Below, one piece after another: positions 53,027 to 64,000 of a DNA stretch of 64,000 nt (position 1 is the first letter of the stretch; every line of letters starts with the position of its first letter). Source of the DNA: Cryoendolithus antarcticus (lineage: Eukaryota; Ascomycota; Dothideomycetes; Cladosporiales; Cladosporiaceae); the NCBI GenBank assembly GCA_002077065.1, contig NAJO01000007.1:496001-560000 (forward strand), given 5' to 3'. The notes beneath the pieces are model-generated. The model was not told where the DNA came from. It ran no database searches and was given only the letters and a program-made list of their open reading frames with translations. Both the position numbers and the translations under genes were made by a program.

Positions 53027-54274
53027 ATGCCAGGCAAGCGCACCAGGAAGGGTACTTCCCCCAAATCCAGTTGTATTGCGCATCAAGTACATCAAAACAC
53101 CCCTACCATTGCCGCAATGGCTGCTAAAGCTCAACGTAGATCGCACCATATCCTGGACGAGATGAGTTCAGGCATACCAGAGACCGTGCACACTGCCTTC
53201 AATCTCGACTACGTGGACGTGCTCAGCACAACTGAGCATCAAGGTTCCGTGGTCTCGGCTGTCGTTCAGTACAAATCGCCTCCAGAAGGCTCCGACCGAG
53301 ACAGGTCTTTCACACTCTGCAGTCAAGAGGCAGCCAAGGACAGACAGCGTGCTGTCCAAGCAGTGCGGCCAGCGTTTCGTCTTGCGTCTGGGATTCTGAC
53401 GCATCCTGACCAGCTACCTTTCTGGCACGGGATCTGGCGCGCTGGCCGTGCTGTACCGACTGGAAAGAATTGCACGAAGCCTAACTTCACGGCACAGCGC
53501 TCGCTGAAACCCCATGAAAAGGCGGACACCTTAGATTTTCTTGACTCGCTTGGTCAAGGGATCTTCATCACCTTCTGCGACATGCCTGGTCTTCTTGGCA
53601 GATGCGAATACCCGCCTCGGACGAAAAACGCGCACGCTGAAGAGTTGCGTACGTGGACAGCGCGTCCACGTCTGGTGCACGACAGCAGGCCGCAGTACGC
53701 CAGAGTCAGTCTTAGTAGCACCTATTACATGCAACAGCTACTGAAGTGGCGGCAGATGACCGTTCCACAGGTTCGAGCCCTTTGGCTCAGACTCGCAAAG
53801 ACCCTCCTCCACGAGCTCGCCCACGCAGCGACGAGATTCTCCTTCCGACACACTCGTCACATGCGCTGCGGTCCCAATGAGCTCTTCTTCCGAAGCGAAG
53901 CAGCCGCAGAGGTCGGCAAGGCGTACGAGAACTACACTTTTAGCGGCGGTATTGCTGACACTTTGTGTGAAGACGGCACGCTGACGCTGCGTGTGTGGCC
54001 GTCGGATCGGGTGCAGGAATGCTACAACGGGAGGTTGCGTACTAGAGGCGCGCTCGCCGCGCACGAGAATCTGTGGAATGTGCCTGCAGAGTACCTGGAG
54101 CGCTTGTTCGATGCGCGCTTCTGGCTTAAGGAAACGTTGTCAGGAAGGAGGCTAAGATTGCGAATGCTAAGGTGCTGCAAGTTCGAAGATTTGAAAGATC
54201 ATGGACCCGCCAGACCGAGGAGCGAACCCGAGGATGAGGAACGGCCGCGCAAGAGGCTAAGATGCCTACATTGA
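53027..54274 (+). CDS. Candidate HExxH metalloprotease-like protein, family copy 3
   Basis: 415 residues, ATG at 53027 (MPGKRTRKGTSPKSS), no intron. Same block order as the other two copies: FNLDYVDVLSTTE, AVRPAFRLASGIL, QLPFWHGIWRAGR, LGQGIFITFCDMPGLLG, YARVSLSSTYYMQQLLKWRQ, TVPQVRALWLRLAKTLL, HELAH (H262, E263, H266), E295 in AAEVGKAYENYTFSGG, and LRMLRCCKFED near the end. The start resembles copy 2 (basic K-R-T-R). The C-terminal tail is basic/acidic (RPRSEPEDEERPRKRL). All motif residues are kept in every copy, arguing for a working site rather than decay. Confidence 0.78.
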   Translation: MPGKRTRKGTSPKSSCIAHQVHQNTPTIAAMAAKAQRRSHHILDEMSSGIPETVHTAFNLDYVDVLSTTEHQGSVVSAVVQYKSPPEGSDRDRSFTLCSQEAAKDRQRAVQAVRPAFRLASGILTHPDQLPFWHGIWRAGRAVPTGKNCTKPNFTAQRSLKPHEKADTLDFLDSLGQGIFITFCDMPGLLGRCEYPPRTKNAHAEELRTWTARPRLVHDSRPQYARVSLSSTYYMQQLLKWRQMTVPQVRALWLRLAKTLLHELAHAATRFSFRHTRHMRCGPNELFFRSEAAAEVGKAYENYTFSGGIADTLCEDGTLTLRVWPSDRVQECYNGRLRTRGALAAHENLWNVPAEYLERLFDARFWLKETLSGRRLRLRMLRCCKFEDLKDHGPARPRSEPEDEERPRKRLRCLH

Positions 54275-54383
54275 GACAGATCATTACAGTATATACACCC
54301 TTCGTACGTATCATGACCGCCTCAAATTATTCTTAAGTTGGCGTGCAGTTCCTTCAGCCTGATGCATGGATCACGTGATAGCC

Positions 54384-56260
54384 TTACGCCGTGAATGTCT
54401 CATTCGACAACGGCACACCATTAGTGATCGTCCCGTACGGCACAGCAGAGTAGTTGCCAAAGCACGAGTACTCATACTCCGCCTCAGCCAACTTGTTGCT
54501 CTGCAAGTTCAACCAAGTCTGCAACTCACACCATCCATCATCGCGATCTCCACACTCCGGGAAGCTCTTGCCAAGAGGTAGTGTCCTCTGGCTGAGGAGG
54601 AAGTGCACATACGTCGTTGGTGGTCCTGCCTCATAGACGGTACCATTGCAGCGGTCACCAGAGAGCGGCGACGGCGTGTTGATAACCTCGATGTCGAGAC
54701 GGGCGCCAAAGGGCTCCATGTGCGAGACAATCAAGCTGCGGTTGCGTACGATGTGGTCTGTCGGCAAGACTTCAGCAAACTGCGTGAAGCCGAATGCCGT
54801 GATGATAGCAGCGATGTTCGTGTCGTGCGAGAAGTCAAAATTGAGACTTTGGTTGATTGGGAAGGTGGCCGTGTTGTTATCCAGCGTGACGTTAATCTGC
54901 GCTTCAGGCGAAGTGATGACGTGATGTTCAAGGCGGGCGAGGATCTCCTGCACGTAGCCAACGCCTACTGCACGGCCAGTGGGAGAGTTGAACATGTTGT
55001 TGCCGGCAAAGTTGATGTCGACGCTGTACTCATAGCCCTCCCACTCCTCGTACGTGAAGAGGCCGCAAAAGGCGGAGTAGCCGAGAGCTACTGTCTCGTA
55101 GGCGCAGAGGGACTGGGCGTTGTAGGAGTCTGTCACTGTCCAATTGAAACCTGGAGCGTCGGCGTGAAGGCGCGCGGTGGCGTTTGCAAGGTAGATGGAG
55201 GCCCACTTCGTTGTGGCGTTCGTGCCTCCGAGGTTCACGGCTTTGTTGGAGTTCGGGCAATTGTAGTAGCCAGCGAGAGTGTTGTTGAAAGTGCCTGTCA
55301 AGTTCTCACGGGCGAGGACGAGAGTTGCATTGCTGGTCCAGTCCAATCCAAAAAACCCAGCCATGAAGTACTCCGCGCTCATGAGCATACGATCCTGGGT
55401 AGTGGTGCGCGCAATGATCTTGGTGCCGTTGTTCGGGTTGAGGTGTCCGTACATGTACTGGTGGAGCACGCCAGAGTCGAAGAGCTCTTGCTTGCCGACT
55501 GGAACCAAGATCTCCTCGCCGAGCTTGTACTTCCACCCATTGAGGAAGCTGAGCTTGCCAGTGAATGTCACATCACCCGAGACGCCGGTGGTGTAGTTCT
55601 TGATCCTGTTCGCGAGGGTCTCCACGCCGGCACCTTTGGTCGGGTAGCGGGAACCGTGGCGAGACAGCATGTTGAGCTGCACAATCGAGGCATTCTCAGG
55701 CAGCGGGTACTCGTCCACGCCGAAGCTTGACGAAGCTGGGAAGTAGTGCGAGAGCTGGCCATGGTAGTGGTAGATGCTCTCATCATTTCCGACTTGTCCG
55801 CTGATCGGCACCTGTGTCTCCAGAGGCTGTGGGGGGATGTATGTTGTCCCAGCGAATGGCGCTGGGTTGGTCTCTGCCAGAAAGGCCGGCACGCCGGTGG
55901 GTGTAGGGCCTGATCAAGGTCAGTAGTGTACTTTCATTACGTCGAATGACTGCACTAACCAGGTAGCAGCTCTGGCTTGGTCACGTAGTAGTCCGGCAGG
56001 TTACTGCTGGCCGAGCTCGAGGCACTCTGTCTCCTCACAACACTGCCATCGACAACACCTGCTGCCACCGCAGCCACAGCAAAGCTTCTGTACAACATGC
56101 TGAATTGCCAAAGTATGATCAGGAATAACGAGATCTGAATACCAAATACAATGCTTCTCTTAGAGCGACTGTTCGCAGTGACCACTCTCTCCGCGAGGAC
56201 TGGACTGGAGACCTCGATTACCTCGACCTGCAGCTCTCCAACCTTTGTATCTCTCATCAT
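54384..56260 (-). CDS. Histidine acid phosphatase (phytase-like), membrane-anchored
   Basis: Hydrolyses phosphomonoesters, probably outside the cell. Exons 56260-55960 and 55909-54384, 50-nt intron (GTTAGT...TCAG), phase 1 join PELLPG|PTPTGVPAF; 608 residues. The catalytic RHGxRxP is SRHGSRYPT (~182) and the proton donor HD is FSHDTNIA (~459). Many N-x-[ST] sites (NYT, NGT, NAT, NET) fit a secreted glycoprotein. Instead of a cleavable signal peptide the protein starts with ~36 mainly polar residues (MMRDTKVGELQVEV) and then one hydrophobic helix (SIVFGIQISLFLIILWQFS), which reads as a type II anchor. Cys count and length fit the PhyA-like group. Substrate preference cannot be told. Confidence 0.88.
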
Positions 56261-56886
56261 GGTCCCCACGTCAACGTCAGCCTCAATGCGGCAACTTTGC
56301 TCCGCAGCTTGGTGAGCTCCCAATGGCTTTCCCGAAGGATCTCACTTTACGGCTACGTCATGCCAATGTTACACCCTGTCTGCGCGCGACGTTGCTGCAC
56401 GTGGGTGTCTTACTCAGGGCAAGCTTCGATCTTCTTCGCATAAGCAACACGATGGCGTCCAGGCACAGCCGCGATATCCTGCTCGGCGGGTCATTTGTAG
56501 GGTGAGCACTACTGCTGATGCTTGACGCGTGCAGAGGAAGCTGGCTGCCATTGGCCCAGAAGACGAAGTGGGAGCTGAAGAGAAGACGCCGTTGACGCGA
56601 CCTGGAAAGCACGTCCGGCATACTTGCCCAGCAGCAGGCAACATGTCTAGAATGCATCTGCAAGTGGGAAACAAGCACCTTCATAGCAGACCAAGCATTT
56701 GTCTTGACGCTCGCCCAGGCAAAGCTTGGCGGTATGTCACTGGCGGTATGTCACCGCGCACGCGAGCATCTTCTGCGGATGGCCTAACAGCCTGGAACGA
56801 TGCACGCATCTCGGGGGATTCACCAAGCGTAATATAGTCAGAGCAGGACCTGCCTGACGATGTAGTGACGACGAATGTTATACTCA
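56261..56886. other. Intergenic, no gene recognised
   Basis: 626 bp upstream of the phosphatase gene and downstream of the RING-protein gene. Near 56730 GGTATGTCAC is repeated with a 14-bp period. No coding frame supported. Confidence 0.4.
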
Positions 56887-58956
56887 TCAAGCTCCCTTCT
56901 TCCTCCCCTTACCCTTCTTCCCCTTATTCTCCACAACCCCAATCCCGCCCTCCTCGACCTCCTCCCCAGCCTCCTGCAACTCCTTGACCTTCTCCTGCGC
57001 ACTTATGAAACTCGTCAAGTCGTGGTTCATTTCCTCCAGATCCGCCTTCTCAGCCCTGATTTTCTCACCCTCAGCCTTCGCGCTCTCGGCCTTCTGCTCT
57101 GAGACCTTGATCCTCTCGAGTAGGCCTTGGTTCATCGTCTTCTCCTCGCGAAGCTGCGCGGAGAAGTCTCGCGCCATGGTCTCGAATCTTTTGCGCGCTG
57201 CTTCGCTTTTCGCGAGGCTGGTCTCGAGCCGGGCGAGGACAGCGGAGTGCTCAGCGCGCTCAGTATCGCGTTCCTCAGCACTGGAGGCAGCCATCACAGC
57301 CTTTCGACCCGCTTCCTCTGCTCTTTGCCCGGCTATCTCAGCCTTTCCCACAGCACGCTCAACTTGCTCCTCGAAGTACCTCCTCTGGCCCTCAAGTTGA
57401 CTGGTAAGCAAGTACGTGTACTCCGCAGCCATACTCTCCATCTTCTCCCTTGGCACCATCTCCCCACCTTCACTTCGGAACGCCTCATTCTCATGCCGCT
57501 GCCTAGCGCTGGAAGGCAGGTCAATGAGACGGGAGTCAGGTTTCGACTGAATGAGCCGATGCACGTAGCCATCTCCCGCGTAGTCCCAGACGTGCTGCGT
57601 GGAGATGTCCATAGCATAGCAATGACTCGTGCTCTCGTAGTGAGCATACGCGTGCGCGCTGTCGTAGCGTCCACACCCTAGGCTGCCGCAGATGAGGCAG
57701 ACCCAGATGTTTGTTGTGCTCGCACAGACTGAGCACATCGGCTCACTATCATCGTCTTCTGTGTAAGACGGTCGCGGGTACGGGAATGTATAAGAGGGCG
57801 AGTGAGTGTAGCGACACACTGGGCAGCCTGAGCCGCGCCACTTCTCGAGACAGGCGCAATGAAAGACGTGCTGACAGAGGATTGTGAGGAGACCCGTGGT
57901 TTCGTCCATGCGCTCGAGGCAAACCGGACATGTTGGTAATTCCAGCAGATTCGGTGGAGGAGGCGCATGAGGTTTTGATGTGAGAGACTTGTTACTGCTC
58001 GGTGTGAAAGGATCGTGCGTATTCTGTGGAAAGCTTCCCAGATCTGTCGAAGAGGACTCTGGCGTGAGGAACTCCACCGACTTGATAAAGACTACATGGC
58101 AATTCTCGGGCTCTGCGGCACTGAAGAGGCGGCCGTTGTAGACTTTCTGCCACTCGCGCGCCTTCTTGGGTGTGCGAAATTTGAGCAGAACCATGTACTT
58201 GTTCGCTCGCCCTGTGCGAATGAGGCGAAAGTGACTCACGTCTTCGCGAGCTTGGTCGCCGACAAAGCCGAGCAGATCGCTGGGCATCATCCAGGAGGGG
58301 ACTGCGAGGATGCAGAGGGTCGTGCATTCGTCTGGGTCGAAGTCATCTTTGACCGAGAGCTTCTTTGTCAGACCGGGCAGCGTCTGTCCTTCAGTATCGT
58401 GCCCATCGCCTTCCTCCAAGTCTCGGTACAAGTGTACCACTCCCCATCCTAGCTCCGTGGTCTTCGGATCTGAGGGTAGGTACAGAGCCTTCGTATGCAG
58501 CCCTCCAGCCGCCGAGCTCTTAGATCGACCTGCCGTAGTCTGACTCATCTCTTCCATGTCTATGCTTTCGATTTCCACTTGACTGTACCGCCAGTCGCGT
58601 GCTGCCTCGGCGTGTGAGAGTCGCGTAGGTGTGAGTGCGGGCGAACCCGCGGCGAGGTTGGTGCGTGAAGGTGAGCGATGGTTCAGACTTCGCTCAGGCA
58701 GAAGTAGTGCGTCGCCGTGAGTCTCCGAGCTCGTGCGAGAGGATGGCGAGTTCGAGATCGCCTCCGCACTGGCTGGGCGTTTGGGAAAGCTGTATGAAGC
58801 CCAAGTCGAGCTTCGATGCGCCGGCAGCGGAGTCTTGAAGACGTCGGTGCTGCTGGTAGGTACGAAGACCTTAGACGTCGGTGATCGGGATCCAAGTGCC
58901 ACAATCGTCGGAGTAGGATAGAGCTCTAGCTTGAGATGGAAGAAGTATGGAGGCAT
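56887..58956 (-). CDS. etp1: BRAP2/Etp1-type RING and ZnF-UBP protein
   Basis: E3-ligase-type protein; the yeast homologue Etp1 acts in ethanol-stress turnover and the human one (BRAP2) in Ras signalling. Single exon, 689 residues. N-terminal region ~1-210 is Ser/Pro-rich. An RRM-like BRAP2 domain follows (TTLCILAVPSWMMPSDLLGF, FRLIRTGRANKYMVLLKF). The C3H2C3 RING is at ~345-385 (CPVCLERMDETTG, CQHVFHCACLEKW, CPVCRY) and the ubiquitin-binding zinc finger at ~405-455 (CSVCASTTNIWVCLICG, CGRYDSAHAYAHYE, HCYAMD). A long coiled coil (~515-660) and a Lys-rich tail (GKKGKGRKKGA) end the protein. All zinc ligands look intact. Confidence 0.94.
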   Translation of the reverse strand: MPPYFFHLKLELYPTPTIVALGSRSPTSKVFVPTSSTDVFKTPLPAHRSSTWASYSFPKRPASAEAISNSPSSRTSSETHGDALLLPERSLNHRSPSRTNLAAGSPALTPTRLSHAEAARDWRYSQVEIESIDMEEMSQTTAGRSKSSAAGGLHTKALYLPSDPKTTELGWGVVHLYRDLEEGDGHDTEGQTLPGLTKKLSVKDDFDPDECTTLCILAVPSWMMPSDLLGFVGDQAREDVSHFRLIRTGRANKYMVLLKFRTPKKAREWQKVYNGRLFSAAEPENCHVVFIKSVEFLTPESSSTDLGSFPQNTHDPFTPSSNKSLTSKPHAPPPPNLLELPTCPVCLERMDETTGLLTILCQHVFHCACLEKWRGSGCPVCRYTHSPSYTFPYPRPSYTEDDDSEPMCSVCASTTNIWVCLICGSLGCGRYDSAHAYAHYESTSHCYAMDISTQHVWDYAGDGYVHRLIQSKPDSRLIDLPSSARQRHENEAFRSEGGEMVPREKMESMAAEYTYLLTSQLEGQRRYFEEQVERAVGKAEIAGQRAEEAGRKAVMAASSAEERDTERAEHSAVLARLETSLAKSEAARKRFETMARDFSAQLREEKTMNQGLLERIKVSEQKAESAKAEGEKIRAEKADLEEMNHDLTSFISAQEKVKELQEAGEEVEEGGIGVVENKGKKGKGRKKGA

Positions 58957-59550
58957 CCGGCCGCGAAGAAGTGCGCGATCTAGAAGTGGCAGGCGGTCAG
59001 GCCAAAGAGGGTATGGGCATAGTCATTCGTGTGAAGGTCGCAGCTCTCGGTTGTTGTGTTCGTAGGGAGAACATGAAGTGGCAGGACGACGTGGGAAGAA
59101 ATCGCAAGAAGCTCGTCGGATTACGAGTGCAGTGAGTGCTCCTACCTTACGCGCATCCTTCTGCTAAGGCATATCTCTTCAGTACCTCTGTTATTTTGAT
59201 GGGCGTGTTGCACAGTACAGCGAGCTGTTGGGTGCAGGTGGAAGAACAGGGGAGAGTGCGTACACTCGCAGCAAACACTGACGCGCTGGTCTCCAGTTTC
59301 CACGCACGGCCTATGCGAATACGATGCGTGCAACGAAAGATAGCCCTGGGCAATCCGATACAGTGTGACCAACTTTGTTACGGCAACTGAGAAGATGAGA
59401 AATCTGTAGACTGCACAGCCATAGCACAGCTGATGCTGCCTATGCTCCATACTGGCTATCTAAATGATATCATGCCTAAGCTGATCTGCCAGTGGCAAAT
59501 CGCTATCAACCCCAAAACTCCATCGTGATCATGCCCGCCATACCGCACAC
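58957..59550. other. Intergenic, no gene recognised
   Basis: 594 bp holding the promoter of the RING-protein gene and the 3' flank of polyubiquitin. Nothing else supported. Confidence 0.4.
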
Positions 59551-63330
<3,780 letters not shown>

Positions 63331-63965
63331 CCTACGATTAAGCTGCACCTCGCTGAAGACCAACTCACTGACGCATGTAAGGCCTCTGCGAACGCCGCCA
63401 CTGGCCTACACCACACTACTCCCCCACCTCAACACGAGCAGGCCACTACTGCAAAGTCCGCGTCAACAACCGCGAATACGCCACAGATGTCCCTTACATG
63501 ACTGAACCACTTGCTCGCGACGCAGCAGCCACAAAAGCCTTCATGATCTGCCGGAACTTTTCGGCCAATGATGGCATGTTCCCCGGGCAAAGACCCGGAG
63601 CCCAAGTCGTGCAGGGACTGCCCGTGGCCATCGGCAGTGGGAGGAAGAGAGACAGCAGTGGAAGTGAAGCGACCACCTGCAGTGGGAGTGAGGGCATGGG
63701 TAGCAGTCTTGGTGGCGAGAGCCCGAGGAGTATAGAAAGTGGATTCGAAGGGCAGATGAGACTCGTTGGCGCTATGCCGAAGACGCCGCAACAGCAGGGT
63801 AGGAGTCAGAGGAAGAGTAACGCGGGGAAGGGACACCGTGGACCGAGCAATGCGGGATGGATGGGCCCGGCGAGGGGAGACGAGTATCTCTGTCTCTGCC
63901 GCAGGGGTGGTGTCCAGGCTTATGGACGATGTGGCTTCTGTTTGAGGGAAAGTGGGTGGGCGTAA
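63331..63965 (+). CDS. 3' exons of a protein with half a dsRBD-like fold; 5' end unresolved
   Basis: Not a named gene. A likely exon 63331-63376 (PTIKLHLAEDQLTDA) has donor GTAAGG and joins in phase, through a 65-nt intron with acceptor GAGCAG, to 63442-63965. The second exon reads HYCKVRVNNREYATDVPYMT then EPLARDAAATKAFMICRNFS: a strand-strand-helix pattern with L-A-x-x-A-A as in the second half of double-stranded-RNA-binding domains. Then follow NDGMFPGQRPG, QGLPVAIGSGRKR, a Ser/Gly/Gln-rich stretch, and an unusual Cys-rich end (YLCLCRRGGVQ, CGFCLRESGWA). The start and first exon(s) were not found, so the gene is partial as given; the RNA-binding idea is inference. Confidence 0.42.
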
Positions 63966-64000
63966 GAGTGAAGCATTGTGCATGGGTGGCAAGACTGCAT

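Noticed and set aside
54603..55730. 375-codon open frame on the plus strand
   Set aside because: Antisense shadow of the histidine acid phosphatase gene; no domain.
63429..63992. 187-codon minus-strand frame
   Set aside because: Antisense to the dsRBD-like exons, which show better protein features; Ser/Pro/Thr-rich product without motif.

Overview
The window is nuclear DNA of a filamentous ascomycete. The evidence is short introns (50-115 nt) with GTRNGN donors and CTRAC-like branch points, compact genes on both strands without operons, and typical Pezizomycotina proteins (alpha-1,3-glucan synthase, Erg27, Dsc2, complex I 51-kDa subunit, fungal DUF7025 AAA ATPase). A dothideomycete of the Capnodiales/Mycosphaerellales type is my inference, from impression only. 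No transposon, CRISPR array, rRNA or clearly intact tRNA was seen.

Layout. 0-10 kb: 5' part of an alpha-1,3-glucan synthase gene (minus, cut by the left edge) and, across a 2.7-kb spacer, a divergent secreted alpha-amylase-like gene; this is the cell-wall alpha-glucan pairing known from aspergilli. 10-22 kb: a DUF4238 protein, poly(A)-binding protein, an 89-aa Gly-rich protein, a 1259-aa low-complexity protein and the rhomboid-like Dsc2 subunit. 22-24.7 kb: a gene-poor stretch with two diverged tRNA-like sequences. 24.7-37.6 kb: a poly(A)-polymerase-like protein fused to an MJ1316/DUF504 domain, Erg27, an HExxH protein, an MFS transporter, a CorA-like protein, farnesyltransferase beta and the i-AAA protease Yme1. 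38-48.5 kb: an arginase-fold protein with altered metal ligands, a weak hypothetical gene, a repeat-bearing spacer, a divergent pair of an AAA ATPase and a STAND-like protein, and a hypothetical protein. 49-60.3 kb: complex I 51-kDa subunit, two divergent HExxH paralogues, a membrane-anchored histidine acid phosphatase, a BRAP2/Etp1-type RING protein and polyubiquitin. 60.3-64 kb: mostly empty, with the 3' exons of a gene carrying half of a dsRBD-like fold.

Most genes are housekeeping and independent. The most novel item is a three-member family (28.1-29.4, 51.1-52.4, 53.0-54.3 kb) sharing an HE[FL]AH motif, exactly 28 residues, then a Glu inside A-E-[VI]-G, plus several other shared blocks: a candidate undescribed zincin family, two members forming a divergent pair. 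Exon borders were placed by reading splice signals and requiring the joined frame to restore conserved protein sequence; many starts were moved to the first in-frame ATG.
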